The translations under genes were made by a program, and so were the position numbers. Below, in pieces: positions 1 to 7,536 of a DNA stretch of 50,421 nt. Numbering within the stretch: position 1 is the stretch's first letter; each line of letters starts with the position of its first letter. Location: contig SVND01000015.1 of NCBI GenBank assembly GCA_015067075.1, forward strand, positions 1 to 50,421, in the 5' to 3' direction. Under the pieces are notes generated by a model. It had not been told where the DNA came from, ran no database searches, and saw nothing but the letters and a program-made list of their open reading frames with translations. Source of the stretch: Oscillospiraceae bacterium. Its GTDB lineage: Bacteria > Bacillota > Clostridia > Oscillospirales > SIG530.

Positions 1-1
1 G

Positions 2-118
2 CAGATGGAATATGACGGATCGTTCTGTACGGAGGAGGAGTTTGAAGTTATCAAAGCGGCGGTAGATGCAGCGATTAAAAATCCTTATGAGCTGACGGAT
101 TTTTCAAATTTCAAATAA
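2..118 (+). CDS. 3' end of an unidentified gene (partial)
   Basis: An open frame runs in from the left edge and stops with TAA at 116-118, giving 38 visible residues. They are acidic and helical in character (EEEFEVIKAAVDAAI) and end in DFSNFK. A rho-independent terminator follows directly, so this is probably the last gene of its transcript. The fragment is too short to name and I do not recognise the family. Seen: the frame and stop. Inferred: that it is a real gene end, supported by the terminator. Confidence 0.6.
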   Translation, partial: QMEYDGSFCTEEEFEVIKAAVDAAIKNPYELTDFSNFK

Positions 119-126
119 GACACAGG

Positions 127-152
127 AAAAGCTTGAGTTTTTCAAGCTTTTT
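127..152 (+). terminator. Rho-independent terminator after the first gene
   Basis: A perfect 10-bp inverted repeat (AAAAGCTTGA / TCAAGCTTTT) with a 5-nt loop is followed by T residues, nine bases after the upstream stop codon. Confidence 0.75.
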
Positions 153-205
153 CCGCATAAATAAGCAATTATTGAGCTTTTTTTGAATAATTATTCGCAA
201 AACAC

Positions 206-234
206 TTGACTTTTTTTGAATAAAGGTCTATAAT
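206..234 (+). promoter_or_regulatory. Sigma-A promoter of the amino-acid ABC operon
   Basis: TTGACT at 206-211 and TATAAT at 229-234 are separated by 17 bp, next to a T/A-rich stretch. Only the binding-protein operon lies downstream. Confidence 0.85.
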
Positions 235-267
235 GTATAGACTAAATTAAAGAAAGAGGAAAAGAAA

Positions 268-1116
268 ATGAAAAAAACATTAAGAATCTTCGCGGCTGTT
301 ATGGCAGTTATGATGCTCGTACTCTGCTTCACAGCTTGCGCAGGCACCGCATCATCCAAGGCAAAGGTTATTGAGTTTAAGCTCACAGAAGAAGAGTACG
401 CTTTCGGCGTTGACAAGAATCAGCCTGAGCTTCTCGAAAAAGCAAACGAATTCATCGCAAAGATAAAGGCAGACGGCACGTTTGATGATATCTGCGACAA
501 GTATTTCGGCGACGGCACACCTACAGCTGTTAAGAGCGCCGCTCTCGACGAGTCCAAGGATCAGCTTGTTGTTGCTACAAACGCAGGTTTTGAGCCCTTC
601 GAATACATGATCGGTGAAGATTATTACGGAATCGACCTTGAAATCGCTGCTCTCTTTGCTCAGGAGCTCGGCAAGGAACTCGTTATTTCCAACATGGACT
701 TTGACGCTGTATGCCTTTCCGTTGGTCAGAGCAAGGCTGATATAGCTATGGCTGGTCTTACAATCAAGGAAGACCGCAAGGAGTATGTAAACTTTACAGA
801 TAAGTATTACGATGCTTCTCAGATGCTTATCGTTCCTGCTGACGATACAACATTCGACGCTTGCACATCCGCTGACGAAGTTGCTGCTCTCCTTGAAGAG
901 CTTGACGACACAAAGAAGATCGGTGTTCAGCAGGGTACAACAGGTCAGTTCTATGTTGACGGCGACGAAAGCTGGGGCTTTGCCGGTCTCACAGCTAAGT
1001 CTGTTGGATACAAGTCCGGTTCTCTTGCTGTAAACGATATGCTTAACGGTAACATCGATTACGTTATTATCGACGAAGCTCCTGCTCACTGCATCGTTGA
1101 CGCTATAAACGGTTAA
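268..1116 (+). CDS. Amino-acid ABC transporter substrate-binding lipoprotein, apparently circularly permuted
   Basis: Extracytoplasmic receptor of a polar amino-acid uptake system (SBP_bac_3 type). Residues 1-23 are a lipoprotein signal peptide with FTAC, so Cys24 would carry the lipid anchor. The order of the body is unusual. Residues about 40-84 (EEEYAFGVDK, then LEKANEFIAKIKADGTFDDI, then DKYFG) look like the C-terminal end of ordinary family members. The usual N-terminal start (LVVATNAGFEPFEY) appears only at about 100-113. The chain ends at GNIDYVIIDEAPAHCIVDAI, which normally precedes that C-terminal segment. This reads as a circular permutation at the native termini. A hairpin then the permease and ATPase genes follow. 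The class is confident; the ligand is unknown, with cystine, glutamine or arginine as possibilities. Confidence 0.9.
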   Translation: MKKTLRIFAAVMAVMMLVLCFTACAGTASSKAKVIEFKLTEEEYAFGVDKNQPELLEKANEFIAKIKADGTFDDICDKYFGDGTPTAVKSAALDESKDQLVVATNAGFEPFEYMIGEDYYGIDLEIAALFAQELGKELVISNMDFDAVCLSVGQSKADIAMAGLTIKEDRKEYVNFTDKYYDASQMLIVPADDTTFDACTSADEVAALLEELDDTKKIGVQQGTTGQFYVDGDESWGFAGLTAKSVGYKSGSLAVNDMLNGNIDYVIIDEAPAHCIVDAING

Positions 1117-1137
1117 TAACGGGGATAAACTCCTTAA

Positions 1138-1168
1138 AATGCCTCGCCGTAAGCGGTGAGGCATTACT
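1138..1168 (+). terminator. Intercistronic hairpin between binding protein and permease
   Basis: AATGCCTCGCC and GGTGAGGCATT pair over 11 bp with one G-U and a 6-nt loop. Only a short T run (4 T, interrupted) follows, and the permease ribosome-binding site (AGGGAGG, 1174-1180) is just downstream. It probably acts as a partial terminator or 3'-end stabiliser, giving more binding protein than permease, as is common in such operons. Confidence 0.65.
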
Positions 1169-1187
1169 TTTAAAGGGAGGACATAAC

Positions 1188-1895
1188 ATGGATTTCATGT
1201 CCAAAATTGAAAAATTTATTGAAGTATTCATTGAATACAAGGGCTATACGCGTGTACTTACGGGCTTACAGAATACTGTAATAATCGCTGTAACAGGTCT
1301 TATTATCGGTATCGTTATAGGTACGCTTATCGCCGCCGTGCGCGTTATGCCAAAGTATAAGACGTTGCCGCGCGTACTCAATGGAATATGCACGTTCTAC
1401 GTTGGACTTTTCCGCGGAACACCCATGGTCGTACAGCTTTTGCTGGCGTATTACGTTATTTTGCCGCTGCTCGGTATAAAGATCGCGGCGCTGAACGTAT
1501 GTATTATGGTTTTCGGTCTTAACAGCGGTGCGTACGTTTCGGAAATAATGCGAAGCGGTATAATGTCGGTCGACCCCGGTCAGATGGAAGCGGGACGAGC
1601 CGTAGGCTTAAGCTTCCCTGTAGTAATGATGAAAATCGTAGTTCCGCAGGCGGTAAAAAATATTTTACCCACACTCGGCAACGAATTTATCGTGCTTATA
1701 AAGGAAACGTCTGTCGTAAGCTTTGTCGGCGCCGCTGACCTTTACGTTGCGTTCAACTATATCGGTACGAACAGCTATGAATTCATGGTGCCGTATCTCG
1801 TAATGGCGCTCATTTACATAGTGCTTGTTGTTTTCATAACACTGCTTATAAGAGTAATGGAAAGGAGCCTGAGGAAGAGTGATAGAAGTCGTTGA
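1188..1895 (+). CDS. Polar amino-acid ABC transporter permease
   Basis: A 235-residue inner-membrane permease of the HisMQ/GlnP class. It has about five hydrophobic segments, the N-terminal family signature [10 protein letters not shown] near residues 75-84, and the cytoplasmic EAA loop ([20 protein letters not shown]) that docks on the ATPase. A strong AGGGAGG site lies 7 nt before the ATG. It follows the binding protein and overlaps the ATPase gene by 17 nt, so translation is probably coupled. Only one permease gene is present, implying a homodimer. The family is clear; substrate specificity is not readable. Confidence 0.93.
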   Translation: MDFMSKIEKFIEVFIEYKGYTRVLTGLQNTVIIAVTGLIIGIVIGTLIAAVRVMPKYKTLPRVLNGICTFYVGLFRGTPMVVQLLLAYYVILPLLGIKIAALNVCIMVFGLNSGAYVSEIMRSGIMSVDPGQMEAGRAVGLSFPVVMMKIVVPQAVKNILPTLGNEFIVLIKETSVVSFVGAADLYVAFNYIGTNSYEFMVPYLVMALIYIVLVVFITLLIRVMERSLRKSDRSR

Positions 1896-2700
1896 CCTTG
1901 AAAAAAGCTTTGGTACTCTCAAGGTACTCAATGGGATAAATATCAACATCGAAAAGGGCGAGCGTGTCGTCGTTGTCGGTCCTTCCGGCTCGGGCAAAAG
2001 CACGTTTTTGCGCTGTCTTAACTGCATGGAGGATCCAACAGGCGGCAAGGTAATTTTTGAAGGTACGAATATTGCTGATATGAAGGTTGATATAAACATC
2101 CACCGCAGACATATCGGCATGGTTTTCCAGCAGTTCAATCTTTTCAACAACAAAACCGTTATTGACAATATCATGCTTGCACCTGTTTACGTTGCAAAGC
2201 AGGAGCGCCGCAAGGCAATAAGAAAAAATATTTGTATAAAGATCAAAAATGTTTTTTCAAAAGAAAAGCAGGAGCTTTTGCCTGTAAGAGCCGTTGCGGA
2301 GATAAAGAAGGAAGCTTATGAAAATGCAATGCAGCTTTTAAACCGTATCGGGCTTGAGGATAAGGCGAAGGCATATCCGTCAACGCTTTCAGGCGGTCAG
2401 AAGCAGCGTATCGCTATCGTGCGCTCTCTTGCCATGAATCCGAAGGTGATCCTTTTTGACGAACCTACGAGCGCGCTTGACCCTGAAATGGTCGGCGAGG
2501 TTTTGGACGTTATTAAGGAGCTTGCCGATTCCGGTATGACCATGGTTATCGTTACCCATGAAATGGGCTTTGCAAGGGAAGTTGCAACGCGCGTTATTTT
2601 CATGGATGGCGGTAAGATTCTTGAAGAAGCTCCGCCGCAGGAGTTTTTCGGAAATCCCAAGCATGAACGCTTGCGTGACTTTTTGTCAAAGGTGCTTTAA
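1879..2700 (+). CDS. Polar amino-acid ABC transporter ATP-binding protein with an insertion
   Basis: ATPase subunit of the same uptake system, 273 residues from a GTG start inside the permease gene, preceded by GAGGAAGAG. Walker [10 protein letters not shown] is at 34-42, the Q-loop FQQFNLF at 83-89, the signature LSGGQ at 170-174, Walker [15 protein letters not shown] from 190, and the H-switch THEM after it. The family is usually about 240-245 residues. The excess is a basic, Lys/Arg-rich insertion at about residues 107-140, between the Q-loop and the signature, in the helical subdomain. The rest is textbook GlnQ/HisP type. The insertion is seen; its role is unknown. Confidence 0.94.
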   Translation: MIEVVDLEKSFGTLKVLNGININIEKGERVVVVGPSGSGKSTFLRCLNCMEDPTGGKVIFEGTNIADMKVDINIHRRHIGMVFQQFNLFNNKTVIDNIMLAPVYVAKQERRKAIRKNICIKIKNVFSKEKQELLPVRAVAEIKKEAYENAMQLLNRIGLEDKAKAYPSTLSGGQKQRIAIVRSLAMNPKVILFDEPTSALDPEMVGEVLDVIKELADSGMTMVIVTHEMGFAREVATRVIFMDGGKILEEAPPQEFFGNPKHERLRDFLSKVL

Positions 2701-2711
2701 TTAAAAAATAT

Positions 2712-2746
2712 GGCGTGATATCATTTTCGGATATCGCGCCTTTTTA
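2712..2746 (+). terminator. Terminator of the amino-acid ABC operon
   Basis: GGCGTGATATC and GATATCGCGCC form an 11-bp stem with one G-U pair and a 7-nt loop, followed by five T residues. Confidence 0.85.
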
Positions 2747-2760
2747 ATTGTGAAAAAGTA

Positions 2761-2791
2761 AAAAATCCTGCACATAAGTGCAGGATTTTTT
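2761..2791 (-). terminator. Terminator of tRNA-Val (works in both directions)
   Basis: AAAAATCCTGCAC and GTGCAGGATTTTT form a perfect 13-bp hairpin with an ATAA loop. It abuts the 3' CCA end of the minus-strand tRNA and ends in a U tract on that strand. Confidence 0.85.
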
Positions 2792-2866
2792 GGTGGACGC
2801 TAACGGAATCGAACCGCTGACCCTTTGCACGTCAAGCAAATGCTCTACCAGCTGAGCTAAGCGTCC
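2791..2866 (-). tRNA. tRNA-Val (anticodon GAC)
   Basis: The reverse complement folds as a 76-nt tRNA. The acceptor is GGACGCT/AGCGTCC, the D stem GCTC/GAGC, the anticodon stem TTTGC/GCAAA with loop TTGACGT, and the T stem AGCGG/CCGTT with loop TTCGATT. The CCA end is encoded. Anticodon GAC reads valine codons GUC and GUU. It stands alone with its own promoter and terminator. Confidence 0.96.
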
Positions 2867-2883
2867 TTTTTTGATGCTTAAAT

Positions 2884-2912
2884 ATTATACTACATAAAAG
2901 CTGAAATGTCAA
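2884..2912 (-). promoter_or_regulatory. Consensus promoter of tRNA-Val
   Basis: On the minus strand TTGACA (2907-2912) and TATAAT (2884-2889) are exactly consensus with a 17-bp spacer, about 17 nt upstream of the tRNA 5' end. Confidence 0.9.
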
Positions 2913-2949
2913 GCACTTTTTTTAAAAATATAATTATATTTTTACCCTA

Positions 2950-2978
2950 TTGACAAGTGGGGTGCCGTATTGTATAAT
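2950..2978 (+). promoter_or_regulatory. Consensus promoter of the SGNH hydrolase gene
   Basis: TTGACA (2950-2955) and TATAAT (2973-2978) have a 17-bp spacer. An AAAGGAGAG ribosome-binding site lies before the ATG at 3005. Confidence 0.88.
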
Positions 2979-3004
2979 ACCGACAACGAAAGGAGAGGAC
3001 GGGC

Positions 3005-3721
3005 ATGATAAAAATTCTTTTTCAAGGCGATAGCATAACTGACGCGGGGCGTGATTATTTTGACAGCCACAATATGGGCTTCGGTTATCCTATGTACGTA
3101 AAGCAGATGCTTTGCGAAAAATACGGTGAGGACAAGTTTGAATTTGTAAATTTGGGTATCAGCGGAAATCAGACATACTGTTTGAAAAACAGGTGGCAAA
3201 AGGATTGCATTGATATTCAGCCTGATATAGTGTCGATAATGATAGGTATCAACGATGTTTGGTCGAGATGTGCCGAGAGAAATTGGCTTGAAAACGAGGT
3301 TTTTGAGAGCAATTACAGATACCTTCTGGAGCAGATAAAGGAAAAAACAAAGGCGAAGATACTTATTTTAGAGCCTTATTTGCTTCCCGTTGAGGACAAG
3401 CTGTATTTCCGAGAGGATCTGAACGGCAAGATAGATATTGTTCGCAAGCTTGCCCGTGAATATGCCGACGCGTACGTGCCGACGGACGGGCTTTTTGCTG
3501 CCGCGCTTTTGCATAGCGATATACCCAGCTTAGGCGGCGACGGCGTGCATCCCATCGAGGGCGGCTGTAAGCTTATAGCAAAGCATTATTATGAAGCGGT
3601 AATTCCGCTTATTGAATCGCTTAAATTTGTTGTGATTATTCTCTTGACTGTGAGGCAGGCGTCTCGACTGTCCAAAAAACGCTTTGCGAGATTGCACATC
3701 CTTAAGGCAAGCCATATATAA
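3005..3721 (+). CDS. SGNH/GDSL-family hydrolase with an atypical C-terminal tail
   Basis: A cytoplasmic esterase/deacetylase-like enzyme of the SGNH superfamily. Block I GDSIT holds the nucleophilic Ser at residue 10. Block II is NLGISGNQT, block III IGINDVW, and block V DGVHP supplies the catalytic Asp/His pair. The normal fold ends near residue 207 (VIPLIESL). It is followed by about 31 residues (VVIILLTVRQASRLSKKRFA and on) that look unlike the family and more like translated non-coding DNA. The natural stop may have been displaced by an insertion. It is monocistronic with its own promoter. The substrate, possibly an acyl or acetyl ester on a sugar, is unknown. Confidence 0.9.
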   Translation: MIKILFQGDSITDAGRDYFDSHNMGFGYPMYVKQMLCEKYGEDKFEFVNLGISGNQTYCLKNRWQKDCIDIQPDIVSIMIGINDVWSRCAERNWLENEVFESNYRYLLEQIKEKTKAKILILEPYLLPVEDKLYFREDLNGKIDIVRKLAREYADAYVPTDGLFAAALLHSDIPSLGGDGVHPIEGGCKLIAKHYYEAVIPLIESLKFVVIILLTVRQASRLSKKRFARLHILKASHI

Positions 3722-3775
3722 CGCTAACCTTCAACAAGACAACGATATTTTTTAATAAGTCAGTATTTATCAAGA

Positions 3776-3813
3776 AAAGGACGGAGAGTGTAAAAACATT
3801 CTCTGTCCTTTAT
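3776..3813 (+). terminator. Hairpin between convergent genes
   Basis: A 16-bp stem (AAAGGACGGAGAGTGT with ACATTCTCTGTCCTTT, two G-U pairs, AAAA loop) lies between the SGNH gene and the convergent lipoprotein gene. A/T-rich stem ends on both sides suggest a bidirectional terminator. Nothing else is visible in the surrounding 172 nt. Confidence 0.6.
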
Positions 3814-3893
3814 CTGTCGGTGCTATATTCTGTTTAACTTAAAACTGTTCTTTAAAGTTCAGCACGTTGCGTATCTGCTTTATCTAAACACTT

Positions 3894-5012
3894 TTATGGC
3901 TCGATGTCCTGATAATTTAAAAAGTCGTTCTTATCCTGCAAAAAATAGCCTTTCATGCCGTCTTCCCACAGGATAGTCTTATACTTATTCTTATAAGAGC
4001 CTACGATAAAACCGTTATTTTTGGGCAAAATAGGTCTTTTTGCGCCTGTTTCTATATCAACGGCATATCCGCCGGAAACTCCGTCATCCATATAGAATAG
4101 AAACATATTATCGGCAACGCAAATCATGGAGCTGCCGCCATATCTTATTTCGTCCCGGTATTGATGGATTTTTTCTGTTTTTCCGGAGTGAATCGACATT
4201 TTATAATAACTTATGTTCCAAAAGCTATCTGTGCTTGAGTCCTCAGAATAAATAATATATTCTCCAAAAGTGCCTAATATCGTCAGCGGCTTTTCGGGGT
4301 AGGATTCAAAAAGGAGTGTTTTTTCCCCTGTATCTATATTTACGGAGTATGCTTGAGCTCTGCCTATGTTCATGATGGTCAAATCATCGAAAAAGCGCAT
4401 ATCGTGCCATACTATAATCTGACGGCCGCTCATTGCGAGCTGTCCCAAGGTAAAAGCGTCCTCGCTGTGGTAGAGCACGGTTGCTTCGCCGTTTTTTATA
4501 TTGACTGAATACACGTTTCCGATGGTTTTTACTTGTTTGTATTGCTCTTCTATAAAAAGATCGGATGCAAAGATCATGGTTTTTCCGTCGAAAAAGATAT
4601 ATTGCGAAATATTTGAGCCGTCAACGGAGCAAACAAGCTGTCTGTTCTCACCGTAAAGATTGCTCTTGTATATATTTATCTTTCCGCTTACTGACTCAAA
4701 AAGATACAAGCTTTTTTTGTGAGCCATGACAGCCGCAAAATTAAAGCTGTTATGAGAAACGGCGCTACAGGTGGGAGATGGATTTTTATCGGTATAGTAT
4801 GGCAAATGCTCACAATTCTCATCACGGCATATGAGCTGCGATGTGCCTTCGCTGTAATCCTTGAAAACTATGGCGCCTGTATTTTCGTAAACGTCACCGT
4901 TATCGAGAAAGGTGTACGAGCTTTCAAATCTCTGAAATGCTTGCTGCTGTGAGCAGCCGAAGCACGAGAGGAGCAGAAACAGGGATAATATAACGAGTGA
5001 AAAACGCTTCAT
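3894..5012 (-). CDS. Propeller-like lipoprotein of unknown function
   Basis: A 372-residue exported lipoprotein. The basic N-terminus MKRF and a hydrophobic stretch lead to LLSC (Cys17) or FGC (Cys20) as candidate lipidated cysteine. The body is rich in beta-strand repeats with aromatic and Gly/Asp turns, suggesting a TolB/DUF5050-like beta-propeller. Near the N-terminus the cysteine pattern CRDENCEH ... CSA recurs in clostridial propeller lipoproteins. No enzyme motif is visible. It has its own promoter and no obvious partner gene. The function is unknown; binding of a surface ligand or display of signals would be speculation. Confidence 0.8.
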   Translation of the reverse strand: MKRFSLVILSLFLLLSCFGCSQQQAFQRFESSYTFLDNGDVYENTGAIVFKDYSEGTSQLICRDENCEHLPYYTDKNPSPTCSAVSHNSFNFAAVMAHKKSLYLFESVSGKINIYKSNLYGENRQLVCSVDGSNISQYIFFDGKTMIFASDLFIEEQYKQVKTIGNVYSVNIKNGEATVLYHSEDAFTLGQLAMSGRQIIVWHDMRFFDDLTIMNIGRAQAYSVNIDTGEKTLLFESYPEKPLTILGTFGEYIIYSEDSSTDSFWNISYYKMSIHSGKTEKIHQYRDEIRYGGSSMICVADNMFLFYMDDGVSGGYAVDIETGAKRPILPKNNGFIVGSYKNKYKTILWEDGMKGYFLQDKNDFLNYQDIEP

Positions 5013-5057
5013 ATTGGCACTCCTTAGATTATTTTGTAAAATTTACTTTACATTTAG

Positions 5058-5086
5058 ATAATAACATATTTTTACCTGCATGTCAA
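5058..5086 (-). promoter_or_regulatory. Promoter of the propeller lipoprotein
   Basis: On the minus strand TTGACA (5081-5086) and TATTAT (5058-5063) are separated by 17 bp, about 46 nt before the start codon. Confidence 0.8.
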
Positions 5087-5126
5087 TAGTAAAATGTTTA
5101 CACCTAAAAGTGGGCGTTTTAGCCGT

Positions 5127-5156
5127 GAAAAAGACCTATCCGTTTTGGATAGGTCT
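5127..5156 (-). terminator. Terminator after the small membrane protein
   Basis: A perfect 10-bp stem (AGACCTATCC / GGATAGGTCT, 5-nt loop) is followed on the minus strand by TTTTTC, just past the stop codon at 5162. Confidence 0.85.
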
Positions 5157-5161
5157 GAAAA

Positions 5162-5365
5162 CTAAAAATCGCGATTGCTATTTTTTGTTTTTATGAGCCG
5201 TACTATGCCGCAGGTGTATGAGCCGAAAAGTGAAATGCCGAGAATGACGGCGAGGGGTGTTATTTTGTCGGGTGACATAGCACCTGCCACCTCGATACCC
5301 AAGGGAATGGATGTGCAGACGGCGATTGCCACAAGTATAAGCTGCAAAATGTAGAGTTTACTCAT
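5162..5365 (-). CDS. Small two-helix membrane protein, function unknown
   Basis: A 67-residue protein with two hydrophobic segments (about 4-28 and 35-57) and a short charged C-terminus (RLIKTKNSNRDF). The ribosome-binding site AAGGAC lies before the ATG. It starts 18 nt after the stop of the PHP phosphatase gene and is followed by a terminator, so it is probably the last gene of that transcript. I do not recognise a family. The coding call rests on operon position, ribosome-binding site and terminator. Confidence 0.7.
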   Translation of the reverse strand: MSKLYILQLILVAIAVCTSIPLGIEVAGAMSPDKITPLAVILGISLFGSYTCGIVRLIKTKNSNRDF

Positions 5366-5383
5366 TTTAACGTCCTTTTATAA

Positions 5384-6157
5384 TTATTTCAGCACGCAGA
5401 TAGTGGGCTGATGGATAAGCTGCAGGTTGTTTTCCTTGACGAGCTTTTCAGCGTAAATTAAGGAGCTCGGATCGTATGCATCGACGGCGCTGTGCGCGTC
5501 GTAGCCGTATACAACGGGACTGCCTACCTCACCTGCGATAGTCCAGAAAAGCTCCTTGGGATAATTTCTTTTTCCACGGATGCCGAGAAAGTTTATTTCA
5601 AGGGGGACTCCGTGTTCCTTAGACGCTTGGCAGATACGACGCATTTGGCTGATGTATACATGGTCGTCGGCGCTGTAATCAAAAAGGTCGGGGTGGGCGA
5701 CATAGGTGAAAACGCCGCTTTTTATGGCTTCGACTACGCAATCGACGTATTCGGTAAGCTGGTCGGAGCTCGGATGATCTCCGCCGCTGTAGGTACCGCC
5801 GGGATGCTCGTTTCCGATGAAATGCTGACCTAAAATAAGGTATTCAGCGCCCCAGCTTTTTGCGTTAGCAAGCATTTTGTCAAAATAGATCGGATAATAT
5901 TCCATTTCAAAGCCGATCTTTATATCTATCTTTTCTTTGTATTCGTTTTTCAGCTTTGTAAGCGTTTCAAAATAATCGGGCACGTCCTTGATCTTCATGC
6001 GATAGCCCGACTCGCTTCCGTCGGGGAAAGCAAAAGGAATATGCTCGGAAAATCCCATTACTTTTATGCCGCCGCTGATGGCGGTTTCGATATATTCACG
6101 CTCCGTGCCGCTTGCGTGACCGCAACGGAAGGTATGCGTGTGCAAATTGGTGTTCAT
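5384..6157 (-). CDS. hisK: PHP-domain histidinol-phosphatase (HisK family)
   Basis: A 257-residue PHP-type phosphoesterase that would remove phosphate from L-histidinol phosphate late in histidine synthesis. Metal-binding positions are visible in order: HTH at 6-8, H39 (FSEH), E84/E86 (FEMEY), H112 (GQHF), H155 (AHPDLF), and D220/H222 (YGYDAHS). The length fits the family. No other his genes are in the window, so the substrate rests on family resemblance, and another PHP phosphatase role is possible. Its start has GGAG 9-12 nt upstream. It lies just past the DegV terminator, so expression may depend on readthrough. Confidence 0.85.
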   Translation of the reverse strand: MNTNLHTHTFRCGHASGTEREYIETAISGGIKVMGFSEHIPFAFPDGSESGYRMKIKDVPDYFETLTKLKNEYKEKIDIKIGFEMEYYPIYFDKMLANAKSWGAEYLILGQHFIGNEHPGGTYSGGDHPSSDQLTEYVDCVVEAIKSGVFTYVAHPDLFDYSADDHVYISQMRRICQASKEHGVPLEINFLGIRGKRNYPKELFWTIAGEVGSPVVYGYDAHSAVDAYDPSSLIYAEKLVKENNLQLIHQPTICVLK

Positions 6158-6194
6158 TTTTTAGCTCCTTAGCTATGAAAAGCTTTTACAGCGC

Positions 6195-6239
6195 AAAAGC
6201 AAGGAGCAGACAGTCAGAACTGCGCTCCTTTGCTTTTTG
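6195..6239 (-). terminator. Terminator after the degV gene
   Basis: AAAAGCAAGGAGC pairs with GCTCCTTTGCTTTT (one bulged base). On the minus strand the stem ends in TTTT shortly after the DegV stop codon. Confidence 0.7.
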
Positions 6240-6252
6240 TATCATTTTCAAA

Positions 6253-7110
6253 TTATTTTAAGGAATAAATTATTCCAAGGCAACCGGGACCGCAATGAGT
6301 ACCGATTACGCATCCTGCGTTAGTTTCGTAGATGTTGTCAAATTTTACGATAGAGTTTATCTTGTTCGCTACAGCTTCGACAGCGCCCGGCTCACAGTTG
6401 TCGGAATGGGTGATAAATATGTAATCGGTGTTGACAAGGTCTTCCTTGCCGCGAAGCTCATCCTCGACCATTTCCTCGTAGCAACGCACGATCTTGCCGC
6501 GGTACTTTTTGCCGACGGTCATCTTGCCACCGTCCTTCGTTACAACGATGGAGGGCTTGATCTTAAGCAGGTTTGCACCGAGGGCGGAAAGAAGGGAGCA
6601 GCGACCGCCCTTGTAAAGAAATTCAAGGGTGTCGATAACGAAAATAACGGTGAATTTCTCGATGTTTGCGGTGAACCACTCGTATATTTCCTTTGCGCTC
6701 TTGCCTTCGTCAGCCATTTTTGAAGCAAGTATTGCCATCTGACCGAAGCCTGTGGAAAGAGACTTTGTATCAACGACGTATACGCTGTCGAACTCAGCGG
6801 CAACAAGCGTTGCCACCTGATATGTGACGGAAAGTGCGGAGCCGATTCCGAAATGCACGATCTCATAGCCCTGCTCCGTCCATTTCTTGAAAAACTCAAT
6901 GAAATCGGCAGGAGCGGGAGCTGATGTTTTGGGAAGATCGCCGCCGTTTTTGACATGCTCGTATATGTCGGCTGTTTTAAGATCTACACCGTCTCTGTAT
7001 GATTTGTCGCCCATATTTACATATAAGGGCAAAACATCGATATTATAGCGTTCAATAAGCTCAGGGGACAAGTCACACGTACTGTCCGCAGTAATCTTTA
7101 CCTTTGCCAA
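6253..7110 (-). CDS. DegV family fatty-acid-binding protein
   Basis: A 285-residue soluble protein of the DegV/FakB type. Such proteins hold a fatty acid for phosphorylation by a FakA kinase, which feeds exogenous acyl chains into phospholipid synthesis. Family hallmarks: DSTCDLSPE at the N-terminus, VLPLYV, the TSAPAPADF loop, KGGRCS near 167, and the C-terminal THCGPGCLGI. No fakA is nearby. AAAGGAG lies 6 nt before the ATG. It is probably cotranscribed with the upstream YdbC gene, 14 nt away. The family is certain; which fatty acid it binds is unknown. Confidence 0.93.
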   Translation of the reverse strand: MAKVKITADSTCDLSPELIERYNIDVLPLYVNMGDKSYRDGVDLKTADIYEHVKNGGDLPKTSAPAPADFIEFFKKWTEQGYEIVHFGIGSALSVTYQVATLVAAEFDSVYVVDTKSLSTGFGQMAILASKMADEGKSAKEIYEWFTANIEKFTVIFVIDTLEFLYKGGRCSLLSALGANLLKIKPSIVVTKDGGKMTVGKKYRGKIVRCYEEMVEDELRGKEDLVNTDYIFITHSDNCEPGAVEAVANKINSIVKFDNIYETNAGCVIGTHCGPGCLGIIYSLK

Positions 7111-7124
7111 TGTAATACTCCTTT

Positions 7125-7346
7125 TTATAAGTTCTCACTCTCGGCATACTGAATGAGAAGCTTGAGCTCTTCACCTGTAAGTGTGGAGCCTTTACCCATC
7201 TTTGTGTGGTCGGGAGACCATTCGCGAATGTCATACTTTGGCTCTCTGCCGTTCCAACTTACAAGGTTGAGTTCCTTAGTCCATCCTGCCGGAGTTTCAG
7301 ATAAAACGCCAAGATTTTTTACGATTTCAAACGTAATTTCAGCCAT
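7125..7346 (-). CDS. YdbC-like PC4-domain single-stranded nucleic-acid-binding protein
   Basis: A 73-residue protein of the bacterial PC4/YdbC family. Homologues form small beta-rich dimers that bind single-stranded DNA or RNA. Recognisable pieces are TFEIVKNLGVLSE, the WTKELNLVSWNG stretch, KYDIREW and the C-terminal GLxLTGEEL-type helix (here TLTGEELKLLIQYAE). The start at 7346 is chosen because GGAG lies 7-10 nt upstream; a longer open frame would begin upstream of the transcription start. It is first in an operon with degV. Confidence 0.85.
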   Translation of the reverse strand: MAEITFEIVKNLGVLSETPAGWTKELNLVSWNGREPKYDIREWSPDHTKMGKGSTLTGEELKLLIQYAESENL

Positions 7347-7398
7347 AGTTTTCTCCTTTTCGCCGTTATCGGCTTTATTTTTATAATACCTAAATAGG

Positions 7399-7427
7399 AT
7401 TATACCACAGCAGTTTATTTTTTGCAA
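7399..7427 (-). promoter_or_regulatory. Extended -10 promoter of ydbC-degV
   Basis: On the minus strand a TGG immediately precedes TATAAT (7399-7404), a TGn extended -10. TTGCAA (7422-7427) stands 17 bp upstream. Confidence 0.78.
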
Positions 7428-7536
7428 TATCAAATAAACTGTTTTTTTATCCAAAAATGCTGTTTATTGTGTCCAAAAACGCTTTTATTTCATAATGTGC
7501 ACAAATTTGGCGTTTTCATCGAAATTTTTTGTTGTT

